Below, piece by piece: positions 16,645 to 24,968 of a stretch of 64,000 bases of DNA. The notes below the pieces were generated by a model. That model was not told the DNA's origin. It ran no database searches and worked only from the letters and a program-made list of their open reading frames with translations. Position numbers and translations under genes: made by a program. This stretch comes from Vibrio sp. FE10. Its GTDB lineage: Bacteria; Pseudomonadota; Gammaproteobacteria; Enterobacterales; Vibrionaceae. The stretch's first letter is position 1. The number at the start of each line of letters is the position of its first letter. The stretch covers positions 1,302,001 through 1,366,000 of the forward strand of contig NZ_AP028068.1 of assembly GCF_030297155.1 (NCBI RefSeq), given 5' to 3'.

Positions 16645-17665
16645 TTAGGCCGCAACATTGTTCAAATTGAAGGTTAAATGGAGATGTTTGGGTACTTCTG
16701 GGTCGCGGTTGACGGCGTCCATGAACATTTCACAAGCGGGTATCACTTCATTTTTTCAGTAAACGTAATCAAATTTAATAGGGTCACCACGCGTACCACC
16801 GTTTGGAATGATAGCAGCCAGTTCAACAGGGAAGCGATGGCCGGTGATCACCTATTGGGCGGTGACGTTCTTAATTTTCTCGTACTCATCTTTGGTCGCA
16901 ATGTCGCCAACGGGTATGAGTTGAATCCCTTTCTCATTGCCGTTTGGAATGTTGATGAACATCGAGCGGAAGTTCCCCACACCACGGCTTGAAGCCATCT
17001 TCTGCTTTAAGTCTTCCTCATCGTCTTTACTCAAGTTCGGGTCAGTCGCATAGAACGATAAAGCCCATGTGCAAACCGTTCTTATAGTAACGGCGACGGA
17101 ACGTAGTGGAGTCCTGGCTAAGCAAAGCAGATTGAACACAACCAAGGTAATCCTGTCCACCGTAGACTTGCTGAACTGGGTCGTATTGTTTGATGAATAT
17201 AACGTCTTCTTTCTTGTAACTCTTTTGCTTGTCGTCTCGCTCTAAGAAAGCAAAATCACCGTTCTTACGTTTACGTAAATACATCGTAGGGATTGGCCAT
17301 AGCCCAATGACTTTGCCAAAGTAGTTACGAAGCTTGAGCAGGGCAGTGTCACCAAATTCTAAGATGTCATGGACGGCCGATTGCATTTCTTGCTTCTGCA
17401 TTCCACCTTGGGTGTAACGGCCCGCAATCATGTTACGGCGAGCCATTAAGATAGAGCCGTGATAAGCGTTAGCCCGAGTCAGTTTATTTAAGCCAGGTCT
17501 ATCGAGTGGCGATTCCCAATAGTTCCCGTCTTCGTTGTAGTAAAGCTCGTTGTATTCGTAGTTGGTGAGCCAGAAATCACGGTCCATGATTTCTGGCTCA
17601 CCAAAGCTAAACATCAAGCTTTCATCATTAGCGGATTTTTCGTGATTATTTCTGTTGTCTGTAGT
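16645..17665 (-). pseudogene. P2-type portal (gpQ) pseudogene
   Basis: The translation aligns with P2 portal protein over most of its length: FSFGEPEIMDRDF near the start, then GLNKLTRANAYHGSILMARRN, TTFRRRYYKNGLHMGFI, RSMFINIPNGNEKGIQLIPV and IATKDEYEKIKN. A frameshift lies near 17060, with in-frame stops at 16852 (TAG) and 16756 (TGA), before the true stop at 16645. At the 5' end the reading runs into an IS5-family terminal repeat at 17666, so the first codons are lost. Intact, it would form the portal vertex of the capsid. It is clearly non-functional. Confidence 0.88.
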
Positions 17666-17832
17666 GGCTTTGTTGCGTAATTCAATGGAACTAAATCCAG
17701 AACCTACGATCTGATCAGCTACGTTCAGTCCCTCTCGTAGCCCTTTGCATAAGCCTCGTTACAAAACAATTAACTGGAAGCAATACAACCAATCACTCAT
17801 TAACCGCGGGTTTCTGACCTTTTGGATTGAGA
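17666..17832 (+). mobile_element. Truncated IS5-family (IS903-like) fragment
   Basis: It begins GGCTTTGTTGCGTAATTCA, which looks like the terminal inverted repeat of IS903-group elements. After about 80 bp the plus strand encodes KPRYKTINWKQYNQSLINRG followed by FLTFWIE, the start of the matching transposase. The frame is then cut where the right attachment core begins. The rest of the transposase and the other terminal repeat are missing, so it is inactive. It has removed the 5' end of the portal gene. Confidence 0.75.
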
Positions 17833-17857
17833 AAGAGCCGCTTTTTAGCGGCTCTTT
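17833..17857 (+). repeat. Right attachment core (attR), copy of the guaC terminator
   Basis: These 25 bp are identical to 11268-11292. The host sequence resumes with ATGTTTGAGT, which is interrupted by the IS3-family element and continues after it towards the GST gene. Confidence 0.75.
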
Positions 17858-17920
17858 ATGTTTGAGTTGTACCGTCCTAAATATGGTTGACACATTTCCA
17901 ACATGAAATTGGAGAGTGTC

Positions 17921-18322
17921 ATGAAAACAACAAGTAGACGTACTCAACGAGATTATTCTCTTGCCTTTAAATTGGCAGTCGTAAGCCAAGTTGAAAAAGG
18001 CGAAATGACTTATAAGCAAGCTCAAGAACGTTATGGGATCCAAGGTCGCTCTACCGTTTTAGTTTGGCTTCGCAAACATGGTCAACTAGATTGGTCTAAA
18101 GGAACAGAACAATCGAGAGCGTTAGGAGCGACTATGTCAAACTCTTCCTCAACTCAAACCCCAGAGCAACGAATCAAAGAACTCGAGCAGCAATTAGAAG
18201 AGACTCAGCTCAAAGCTGAGTTCTTTGAAGCGGTTGTAAAAGTCATGGATCGAGATTTCGGTGTCCGAATCTCAAAGAAGCGCAAGGCCGAGTTATTAAG
18301 GAAAAAACGGTCAGAAAGTTGA
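17921..18322 (+). CDS. IS3-family transposase OrfA
   Basis: OrfA supplies the DNA-binding part of the transposase: a helix-turn-helix (TYKQAQERYGIQGRSTVLVWLRKHG, about residues 32-56) followed by a leucine-zipper-like coiled coil (PEQRIKELEQQLEETQLKAEFFEAVVKVM). I choose the ATG at 17921, preceded by GGAGAG, over an in-frame start 18 bases upstream. It ends in a TGA that overlaps the orfB frame by four bases (TTGA). An A6 run at 18302-18307 lies 13 bases before the stop and is a candidate site for -1 frameshifting to make the OrfAB fusion. Confidence 0.9.
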   Translation: MKTTSRRTQRDYSLAFKLAVVSQVEKGEMTYKQAQERYGIQGRSTVLVWLRKHGQLDWSKGTEQSRALGATMSNSSSTQTPEQRIKELEQQLEETQLKAEFFEAVVKVMDRDFGVRISKKRKAELLRKKRSES

Positions 18323-19125
18323 CCGTCACTAAAGCTTGTCACTTCATCGGTATTACACGACAAGCTTTCTACAAGCGCTGTGTTACAGAAATTCATCAGA
18401 CAAAGAAAGATGAATCAGTACTCGGTTTTGTGAAGGAGCAAAGGATGATGCACCCTCGTATAGGGGCTCGTAAGATCAAGTATTTACTTGCTCAGAATGA
18501 TATTGAAATCGGTCGAGACCGCTTATTTTCTCTGCTGAGAATGAATCGATTATTAGTGCCGAATCGAAGGGCTTATCATCGAACCACAAACAGTAATCAT
18601 CGCTTTTACTGCCATCCAAATCGAATCAAAGAAGGCTTAATACCGGAAAGACCAGAGCAATTATGGGTTGCAGATATTACTTATCTAGCAACGCGGTGTG
18701 GTAGTACTTATCTCAGTTTAGTGACGGACGCTTACTCAAGAAAAATCGTGGGCTATCACATAGGTGATGATATGAAAGCTCGCACGGTCAAGCAGGCCTT
18801 TTTAAACGCGTTGAAAGAGCGGAAGAATACAGGTGAGCTTGTACATCACTCAGATCGAGGTGTTCAATACTGCTCTGTGGAATACCAAGAGTTGCATCGA
18901 CAGTATGATGTATCTTGCTCAATGACTGATGGCTATGACTGTTATCAGAATGCGTTGGCGGAGAGGATCAACGGAATATTGAAGATGGAGTATCTGTTGA
19001 ATAAGCCTAATGATTTAGATGAAGCAAAGAAAATGGTCGCCGAATCAGTAAAAATCTATAATGAATATAGGCCTCACACCGCTCTAAAATACAAAACGCC
19101 CGATGAAGTACATCGAGCGTTTTAG
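18319..19125 (+). CDS. IS3-family transposase OrfB (DDE catalytic subunit)
   Basis: OrfB is the rve-type integrase core. The DD(35)E triad is intact: Asp119 in WVADITYL, Asp179 in HHSDRGVQYCS and Glu215 in NALAERINGIL, with 59 and 35 residues between. An upstream HTH_21-like segment (RIGARKIKYLLAQNDIEIGRD) is present. The frame is -1 relative to orfA and stays open upstream of 18319 through EKTVRKLTVTKACHF, so the product is most likely made as an OrfAB frameshift fusion; the TTG at 18319 is a nominal start only. Confidence 0.92.
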   Translation: MTVTKACHFIGITRQAFYKRCVTEIHQTKKDESVLGFVKEQRMMHPRIGARKIKYLLAQNDIEIGRDRLFSLLRMNRLLVPNRRAYHRTTNSNHRFYCHPNRIKEGLIPERPEQLWVADITYLATRCGSTYLSLVTDAYSRKIVGYHIGDDMKARTVKQAFLNALKERKNTGELVHHSDRGVQYCSVEYQELHRQYDVSCSMTDGYDCYQNALAERINGILKMEYLLNKPNDLDEAKKMVAESVKIYNEYRPHTALKYKTPDEVHRAF

Positions 19126-19201
19126 TCAATCAAGTGTCAACCCATATCAGGACGGGTCAAGTTCTAGCTATCACTCAGTAGAGCGTTAACTTTCAATTCT
19201 T

Positions 19202-19876
19202 CTACTTCGCATAATTCGAAGGAAACAGTGCTCGTTTCGCTTCTTCATCACGTTCGGTTTTAAACTCAATGTCTTTGCCGGTTTCTCGGGCGCGAATTGC
19301 GGCTGGGCGAGTGTTGATGGCGTTAAACCAACGCTTCAAGTTCGGGTAAGGTTCTAGGCCTTCTTCACCAAGTACGACAGGCGCTTTATCAATCCAACCC
19401 CATGCAGCGACATCGACAATGGTGTACTCATTTCCGACGATAAATTCACGACCTTCCATATGCTTTTCTAACACTTCGTAGTGACGTTGTGCTTCACGTA
19501 GGTAACGGTTCACAGCGTAGTCTAGGCCTGCTGGTGCCGCATTGCGAAAGTGTACGGATTGACCAGAATAAGGACCAAGGCCACTCGCGATAAACATCAT
19601 CCAAGAGAGTAGTTCAGCTCTGTCTTTTGGTTGTCCCCCAAGCTTGCCTGTCTTCTCTGATAGGTATAGAAGGATAGCGTTAGAATCGAACACGCGCTGC
19701 CCATCGTCTTCAATGGCTGGCGTTTTACCATTCGGGTTAATCAAACGATATTCCGGTGTGTGTTGCTCGCTTTTTAAGGTATCAACAGGAACAAGTTCAA
19801 AATCTAGGCCTGTCTCTTCTAGAAACAGAGCGATCTTCATTGGGTTGGGTGTTTGGTGAAAATAGAACTTAAGCAT
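19202..19876 (-). CDS. Glutathione S-transferase
   Basis: This 224-residue cytosolic protein has a thioredoxin-like N-terminal domain (residues 1-80, with NPNGKTPAIEDDG and the glutathione-binding DSNAILLYLSEKTG) and a helical C-terminal domain (about 90-200, with YTIVDVAAWGWI). It conjugates or reduces electrophiles with glutathione and belongs to the bacterial YghU/GstB-like group. AAGGAG precedes the ATG. A perfect 16 bp palindrome lies 40 bp upstream of the start and may bind a TetR-type repressor that senses the toxic substrate. No such regulator is adjacent. The exact substrate is unknown. Confidence 0.88.
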   Translation of the reverse strand: MLKFYFHQTPNPMKIALFLEETGLDFELVPVDTLKSEQHTPEYRLINPNGKTPAIEDDGQRVFDSNAILLYLSEKTGKLGGQPKDRAELLSWMMFIASGLGPYSGQSVHFRNAAPAGLDYAVNRYLREAQRHYEVLEKHMEGREFIVGNEYTIVDVAAWGWIDKAPVVLGEEGLEPYPNLKRWFNAINTRPAAIRARETGKDIEFKTERDEEAKRALFPSNYAK

Positions 19877-20371
19877 GGGGTAACTCCTTGTATTGGTGGT
19901 TCATTAAAACACCACTTGAACGATCGTTCAATAATTGATTTTGAATTATTTAAAAATAAGTCGATTCGTATTTAGCGGCCATACGTTTAGAACTTTGTTA
20001 TTCGGGAAGGATTAACATAGAACAATTCGGTGTGTTGAATTTTAAGTTGTTGAAAAAATGAGCTTAAAGTTGCTGCTTGGATGTGTCGTTTCTGCGGAGT
20101 TTGAATTTGTGATGGGTGGTTTTCGGTGGAATAGGGCATATGGAATTCGCAGTCAGATATTCCAATATAATTGTTTTTCACTGCTTCAACTCAGAATTAT
20201 CTGGATACACAGGTTTGCTGAGACGCTCAAAATCGTGATCTGTTGCCACACCTTATGCAACAAATGAATATAAACCTCGGAGATTCTGGTGTGGTTCACG
20301 GTTTTTTAATCTTAGGGACTTACATTGGTGAGCAAATCTGATGTGAACACTTAACGACACAGGATCTTTCC
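19877..20371. other. Intergenic stretch between divergent genes
   Basis: This spacer contains the palindrome at 19916 and AT-rich sequence. Two overlapping opposed frames of 64-69 codons (about 19987-20267) lack ribosome binding sites, so I do not call them. Promoters for both neighbours must lie here. Confidence 0.4.
19916..19931. promoter_or_regulatory. Palindromic operator-like site upstream of the GST gene
   Basis: TTGAACGATCGTTCAA is a perfect 16 bp palindrome, 40 bp upstream of the GST start codon. Its form fits a TetR-family operator, but no binding protein can be named. Confidence 0.5.
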
Positions 20372-21469
20372 ATGAAAAAGAACATTATCGCCCTCGCTCT
20401 TGGTGGCATGCTAGCCTTTGGCGCAACACCTTATTCTTTTGCTGCTAACGATGGCGCAGTACAGGCTTCTGCGGATTACGCGCAGTTGGTAACTAAGCGA
20501 CAAGTTGTCGACCAATTACTTCTTGATGCGTTGCAGGCGTTTAAGTCTCCGGCAAGAATTTCTCACGCGGGCTTCACGGCTAAAATGCCAAGCAACATGG
20601 AAATTGTGACTAACCGATTGTTAGAGGCTTACCAGCTGGAACCTTACCGTACTGACTTGCTGATCTCGGCAGCGAACGCTCAGATCTACAACAAGAATGC
20701 AGAGCGAGCTATTGAGCTGTTTGAACAAGCACTGACGGTTGCACCAGATGATGTTGATCTTCACGCTTACCTTGCGGTTTGGCAGAGATTTGAAGGCAAT
20801 GATAGTGAGTCCAACAAGCATATGGAGAAACTGGAAAGCCTGAATAAGGGTAAAGCAGAAGACATCAAACGTATTTTTGCTACGGTCGACCGTGTGCTAG
20901 AAACACCTCTTAAAGAGTCTGCAGATAAGGGGCTGTTGAGCGACCACGGAGCCATCGTCACTTTGGGTTACGCGCTTAATCCAGATGGTTCTATGCATGA
21001 CATCTTGATTGAACGTCTTGAAACGACATTAGCGATGTCTAAAGCCAACCCAGACGCGATGATCGTCTTAACCGGCGGCGTGCCGAAGAACCATAAGACT
21101 GAAGGTAAGTTAATGGCGGATTGGCTTATCTCAAAAGGGGTGAGTAAAGATCGCATCATTGAAGAGAACTACGCGACCAGCACGGTAGGCAATGCCTTGT
21201 TCAGTAGCTACGCGCTTGCTCGTCATGATATTAAGCACGCGACCATTATCAGCTCGGCGAGCCACGTTCGTCGTGGTCAAACTCTGTTTGAAATTGCGAG
21301 CTGGCAAACTGGCCCTCAGGGGATTACGTTCGATACGGTTTCTTACCCAGACAAGCCGCTACAAGATCTTAAGAAAGCGAGTGGTGGTGAGCTATTAGGC
21401 ATCTACCGTGATGCTCTTCGTACTTATGGCATGTGGAGCTACCGTTCTTACCCATTAGAGTCTCGCTAG
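20372..21469 (+). CDS. Exported TPR plus YdcF/DUF218-like protein
   Basis: The 365-residue protein has a signal peptide (residues 1-24, cleavage after SFA). A helical TPR-like region (about 75-150: EPYRTDLLISAANAQIYNKN, AERAIELFEQALTVAPDDVD) is followed by a DUF218/YdcF-type domain (about 190-340). The DUF218 hallmarks are visible as AIVTLGYALN, MIVLTGGVPKNHKTEGKLMADWL, ENYATSTVGNALFS and HATIISSASHVRRGQTLFE. YdcF-type proteins and the related SanA and ElyC act in envelope processes with poorly known chemistry. The TPR fusion implies a protein partner in the periplasm. AGGA lies upstream of the ATG. Confidence 0.78.
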   Translation: MKKNIIALALGGMLAFGATPYSFAANDGAVQASADYAQLVTKRQVVDQLLLDALQAFKSPARISHAGFTAKMPSNMEIVTNRLLEAYQLEPYRTDLLISAANAQIYNKNAERAIELFEQALTVAPDDVDLHAYLAVWQRFEGNDSESNKHMEKLESLNKGKAEDIKRIFATVDRVLETPLKESADKGLLSDHGAIVTLGYALNPDGSMHDILIERLETTLAMSKANPDAMIVLTGGVPKNHKTEGKLMADWLISKGVSKDRIIEENYATSTVGNALFSSYALARHDIKHATIISSASHVRRGQTLFEIASWQTGPQGITFDTVSYPDKPLQDLKKASGGELLGIYRDALRTYGMWSYRSYPLESR

Positions 21470-21576
21470 GCTTAGCGTTACTTCACAGTAGGCAAAGTAT
21501 AAGTTGTTAGTACAATCGAGCACAGCTAGATGGTATGCTGTGCTCCTACTTAATTTAGTGTTTCAAAGGCAAAAAA

Positions 21577-21828
21577 ATGAACCCGATTTTAGCAATGTTG
21601 AAAGAGAACAATATCAGCGACGAGCAGATCAGCGAGATATTCAAGACGTTGACCGAGAACCCTCTTGCAGCAATGGCGACAATCAGCCAACTTGGTTTAC
21701 CACAAGATAAGCTTCAAATGCTGATGGGTCAGGTAATGCAAAACCCTGCGCTAATCAAAGAAGCAGTTGAAGAGCTTGGCCTAGATTTTTCTAAGGTTGA
21801 AGCCGCTAAAGAGCAACTTCAAAAATAA
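21577..21828 (+). CDS. DUF2999 family small protein
   Basis: This 83-residue helical protein matches the Vibrio family DUF2999 (MNPILAMLKENNISDEQISE and EAVEELGLDFSKVEAAKEQL). It has no signal peptide or membrane segment, so it is cytoplasmic. Function is not known. It stands alone between two hairpin-bounded units. Confidence 0.8.
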   Translation: MNPILAMLKENNISDEQISEIFKTLTENPLAAMATISQLGLPQDKLQMLMGQVMQNPALIKEAVEELGLDFSKVEAAKEQLQK

Positions 21829-21876
21829 GAGAGTTTGAATGAGCTGATATCGTCTTAGCTTAATCAAAATTCAATG

Positions 21877-21923
21877 AAAAGGTCGTTTAAGTTCAGCAAT
21901 AGGCTGTCTTAACGGCCTTTTTT
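21877..21923 (+). terminator. Terminator after the DUF2999 gene
   Basis: AAAGGTCGTTTAAG pairs imperfectly with CTTAACGGCCTTT, and six T residues follow. Confidence 0.7.
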
Positions 21924-22039
21924 GATCTTGTTACTTAGCTAGCATGAATTTGATGAGCATTGAGTGTGACTCTAGGGAAGTGATAATGTAACGTTGTCTC
22001 TCTTACTTTAACCTAGCGAAATGTACTCCGGTGTTGCTC

Positions 22040-22780
22040 ATGAAATCTAGCTTAAGCATTCGAACTTACACCAAGCAATTTAATACTCATGCTCATGATG
22101 GCCATCACCAATTGGTGTTGCCGATCCAAGGGAGTATCAACCTTGAGATGGTCGGGTACGTCGGCAAAGTGGCGGTGGGCGAGTGTGTGGTGATTCCAGT
22201 TACTACGGCTCATGCGTTTAAAGCGGACGAAGCAGCACGGTTTATTGTTGCTGATATGGCTGTGTTGCCTCAGCATTTGTTAGATCAAGATCTCTCTGTA
22301 TTTGCGATTACGCCACCTTTGATGAGCTTCTTGCTGTTCGTTGAGAAGCAGTTGGAATATCAAGTCGACAGTGGCATTGAATCGTCAATATTGGATGTGT
22401 TCTCACTACTGTTAGAGCAACAACAAGTAAGTAAAAGCATCGACCCGCGTATTCGTGCGGTGCAAAGGCTCATTGCGGATAATTACGCCCAGCCTCTCTC
22501 AATTTCGCAGCTCGCAGAAACGGCGTGTTTGAGCCCCACTCAGTTTAAGAAACGATTTAAAGAGTGCCTTGGTATCAGTGCGCTTAAATACATCACTCGA
22601 TATCGTATGGAGAAAGCGCAAGCCTTGTTAAGCCATACCGATTTGCCTGTCCAGTTGATCGCTGAAAACGTTGGGTATACTGATGTGTCTGCGTTCAGTC
22701 GCCGTTTCTCTCAGCACTTTGGAATGTCTCCAAGAGCGTTTTTAGGCTCGATGAAAGAGAGTCTTTCAAAACAACAATAG
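22040..22780 (+). CDS. AraC-family transcriptional regulator
   Basis: The 246-residue regulator has an N-terminal cupin sensor (FNTHAHDGHHQLVLPIQGSI, GECVVIPVTTAHAF). The C-terminal double helix-turn-helix is clear: SISQLAETACLSPTQFKKRF and then LIAENVGYTDVSAFSRRFSQHFGMSPRAF. I start it at the ATG at 22040; a GTG nine bases upstream is an alternative and neither has a strong ribosome binding site. It lies 53 bp before an EamA transporter on the same strand and probably controls that gene in response to the exported compound. Confidence 0.87.
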   Translation: MKSSLSIRTYTKQFNTHAHDGHHQLVLPIQGSINLEMVGYVGKVAVGECVVIPVTTAHAFKADEAARFIVADMAVLPQHLLDQDLSVFAITPPLMSFLLFVEKQLEYQVDSGIESSILDVFSLLLEQQQVSKSIDPRIRAVQRLIADNYAQPLSISQLAETACLSPTQFKKRFKECLGISALKYITRYRMEKAQALLSHTDLPVQLIAENVGYTDVSAFSRRFSQHFGMSPRAFLGSMKESLSKQQ

Positions 22781-22833
22781 CGTCCGTTCTGCAAACTAAC
22801 TTCATAGCATCTTCACTATTATCTAATTCAGAA

Positions 22834-23775
22834 ATGAAAATGAACTGGGTAATAGCAATGAATCTCGCCATCAATCGTGTTAACGAATTCCAAAGTGGTA
22901 TTTTAGCCATACTGTTTGCTTCTGTGTTGTGGGGTACGACAGGCACAGCCGCAAGCTTCGCGCCTGATCTCAGCCCATTGGCGATTGGTGCGTTTTCAAT
23001 GGGTGTTGGTGGCTTACTGCAAGCAGGCCTAGCGTTTCGAAAGATCCAATCCGCACTCGACAAGCTTTTGCTGAACAAGAAATTGCTAGCGGTGAGTGCG
23101 TTGGCTTTGGCGGTTTATCCTTTGGCTTTCTATTCATCTATGAAGTTATCTGGTGTGGCGATTGGTACGGTCGTGTCGATTGCTACAGCGCCGTTCTTCT
23201 CTGCTCTCTTAGAGTGTCTTATCAGCAAAAAGAATAATATCAACAAACGCTGGTTAACGAGCTTTGCTATTGGCGTGGTGGGTATTGGGTTATTGGTGTT
23301 TTCTGAGTCGTCATCGGCGAGTGAATCTGGCGACGAACTGAAGCTTTTGGGTATTGGATTAGGTTTGGTTGCTGGCCTGTGTTACGCCATTTATTCATGG
23401 GCGACGAAGGCTTTGATAGACGAAGGTATTGAATCGCAAGCGGCGATGGGCAGCATATTTGGTTTAGGTGCAATGCTATTACTGCCAACGCTTTGGTTTA
23501 CAGGGGATAACCTGTTCGCGTCGAATACCAATATATTGGTCGTGAGTTACTTGGCGTTAATTCCTCAATGCATGGGTTATATCGCCTTCAGTTTTGGCCT
23601 GCGACATGTCACCGCGAGCAGTGCTAACTTGATTACCTTGCTTGAGCCCGTTGTTGCAGCGGTGCTTGCCGTCTGTGTTGTCGGTGAGCTGATTCCTTTT
23701 ACAGGCTGGCTAGGTATGTCTCTGATTGTGCTGTGCTTGTTTATACAGTCGAAGCCATCTAAAGGAACGTTATAA
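22834..23775 (+). CDS. EamA/DMT-family transporter
   Basis: This is a 313-residue inner-membrane permease with ten hydrophobic segments in two EamA halves. Typical landmarks are FASVLWGTTGTAASFAPDLS in helix 1, GVAIGTVVSIATAPFFSAL in the first half and SSANLITLLEPVVAAVLAV in the second. It follows the AraC gene closely, as often seen for amino-acid or metabolite exporters under their own regulator. The start may also be the ATG at 22858. Substrate is unknown. Confidence 0.87.
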   Translation: MKMNWVIAMNLAINRVNEFQSGILAILFASVLWGTTGTAASFAPDLSPLAIGAFSMGVGGLLQAGLAFRKIQSALDKLLLNKKLLAVSALALAVYPLAFYSSMKLSGVAIGTVVSIATAPFFSALLECLISKKNNINKRWLTSFAIGVVGIGLLVFSESSSASESGDELKLLGIGLGLVAGLCYAIYSWATKALIDEGIESQAAMGSIFGLGAMLLLPTLWFTGDNLFASNTNILVVSYLALIPQCMGYIAFSFGLRHVTASSANLITLLEPVVAAVLAVCVVGELIPFTGWLGMSLIVLCLFIQSKPSKGTL

Positions 23776-23797
23776 GTATTTGTTTTGTTGAGCCTAA

Positions 23798-23828
23798 TTG
23801 AAATTTTTTCATGTGTAATTCTTATAAT
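23798..23828 (+). promoter_or_regulatory. Candidate promoter of the thiamin operon
   Basis: TTGAAA at 23798 and TATAAT at 23823 are separated by 19 bp, longer than ideal. The position about 55 bp before the riboswitch fits a promoter for it. Confidence 0.35.
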
Positions 23829-23881
23829 TGAATAAAATCAGTATCTCAGTTGTGAGAGTGCTGTTACTATCGCTATCAATA

Positions 23882-23975
23882 GTCGGGGGGCATATACCTT
23901 ATTTGGTGTGTGCTGAGATCGTTATTCGAGACCCGTTGAACCTGATTCAGTTAACACTGGCGTAGGGAACTATGA
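23882..23975 (+). ncRNA. TPP riboswitch (THI element)
   Basis: The conserved parts of the thiamin pyrophosphate aptamer are all present in order: GGGGGGC, the CTGAGA core (23932-23937), ACCCGTTGAACCTGAT, the AACACTGGCGTAGGGAA closing arm. It lies 109 bp before thiD and should reduce expression of the downstream salvage operon when TPP is plentiful. I cannot tell from the expression platform whether control is by termination or by blocking translation. Confidence 0.95.
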
Positions 23976-24083
23976 TTACTTTGCCTACGTGGTTCATCAA
24001 TGTACTTTGATTGGTTTCACCTCCACACTCTCTCTGCGGCCAAAGTTCGGTTCTCTTACGTCTTTTAGACAGTAGGAGCGACC

Positions 24084-24968
24084 ATGACACAGCATTCCAA
24101 TTCTCAAGTATCACCTAGCAATACTCATGCACCAATAGATCGATCTTCGTCGATCAATACTCCAATTGTTTTAACCATTGCAGGCTCTGACAGCGGCGGT
24201 GGTGCGGGCATTCAAGCTGATATTAAGGCTATGTCTGCAACCGGTAGTTTTGCTTGTTCGGTGATTACCGCAATCACTTCGCAGAACACCCAAGGCGTTT
24301 CAGCCATTTTTCCAATCCCACTTGATCATGTCGCGAGCCAGTTAGATGCGGTGTTTACTGATCTCAATATCGTGGCAGTAAAAGTCGGCATGTTGGCAGA
24401 TGCGCAAATCATTAAAGTCGTTGCGGACAAAATTAAACAATACCAACCTAAGCACTTGGTGATTGACCCTGTAATGGTCGCAACCAGTGGTGACCTTCTT
24501 TTAGAAAACGCTGCGATTACAACGCTAAAGCAAGAACTGATTCCTCTGGCAGACATCATTACCCCTAACTTGCCAGAAGGCGCAGCGCTCACGGGTAAAG
24601 CAGTCCCTGAAAGCGAAGCTGAAATGCAGGGTATGATTGAAGACCTGCGTGCTTTGGGTGCAAAAGCGGTACTTCTAAAAGGCGGCCACTTGGAGAAGGA
24701 CGAAAACAGTAACGACTTACTGATTCTGCCAACCACGTCTGCTTTGATTAGCGCAAAGCGTTTTCCTACCAAAAACACCCATGGCACAGGTTGTACGCTC
24801 TCTTCTGCCATTGCTTCTTTCTTGGCTCAAGGCAACACGCTTACGCAAGCTGTCGACCTTGGCAAACAATACATTTCTCACGCTATTGCTCATGCTGATG
24901 AGCTACAAATCGGTCAAGGCCATGGCCCGGTAAACCACTTCTTCGCTGGACACGGTAATGTCCGTTAA
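24084..24968 (+). CDS. thiD: Hydroxymethylpyrimidine/phosphomethylpyrimidine kinase
   Basis: ThiD phosphorylates HMP twice to HMP pyrophosphate, the pyrimidine half of thiamin. It belongs to the ribokinase fold: the N-terminal TIAGSDSGGGAGIQADIKAM (from about residue 31) and the C-terminal NTHGTGCTLSSAIASFLAQG with the anion-hole and catalytic residues are intact. There is a non-conserved N-terminal extension of about 28 residues. No ThiE domain is fused; thiE is a separate gene at 31572. It is the first gene after the TPP riboswitch. Its stop overlaps the start of thiZ by 11 bp, which indicates translational coupling. Confidence 0.95.
   Translation: MTQHSNSQVSPSNTHAPIDRSSSINTPIVLTIAGSDSGGGAGIQADIKAMSATGSFACSVITAITSQNTQGVSAIFPIPLDHVASQLDAVFTDLNIVAVKVGMLADAQIIKVVADKIKQYQPKHLVIDPVMVATSGDLLLENAAITTLKQELIPLADIITPNLPEGAALTGKAVPESEAEMQGMIEDLRALGAKAVLLKGGHLEKDENSNDLLILPTTSALISAKRFPTKNTHGTGCTLSSAIASFLAQGNTLTQAVDLGKQYISHAIAHADELQIGQGHGPVNHFFAGHGNVR

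Larger units (their letters stand above)
11268..17857. mobile_element. Decayed P2-family prophage in the guaC terminator
   Basis: The element is bounded by an exact 25 bp direct repeat formed by the guaC terminator. It contains, from left to right, a P2-type integrase (frameshifted), a broken small gene, a membrane protein, an Ogr/Delta activator, a secreted repeat protein, a two-gene cassette between imperfect 72 bp repeats, a portal (Q) pseudogene and an IS5-family fragment that abuts the right core. Integrase and portal both point left, as in an integrated P2. Structural, lysis, replication and repressor genes are missing, so it cannot move or form particles on its own. Its genes are more AT-rich than the flanks. 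Confidence 0.8.
17868..19159 (+). mobile_element. Complete IS3-family insertion sequence
   Basis: The element is 1,292 bp long. Its ends are imperfect 26 bp inverted repeats starting TGTACCGTCCT on the left and TGACCCGTCCT on the right, both ending GGTTGACAC. A 3 bp target duplication AGT lies at 17865-17867 and 19160-19162. It carries two overlapping genes in the usual orfA/orfB arrangement. Both frames are intact, so it may be active. It inserted ten bases outside attR. Confidence 0.92.

Noticed and set aside
16678..16992. Plus-strand gene of about 104 codons
   Set aside because: It is the complement of the portal pseudogene, which has clear homology on the minus strand.
11268..17857. Rebuilding the original integrase C-terminus by joining attL to attR
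   Set aside because: The joined frame gives a short tail with a stop, but the bases right of the core are antisense IS5-family sequence, so that tail is not the phage's own.
21504..21710. Frame overlapping the DUF2999 gene
   Set aside because: It is a shifted-frame reading of DUF2999 coding sequence; DUF2999 matches a known family.
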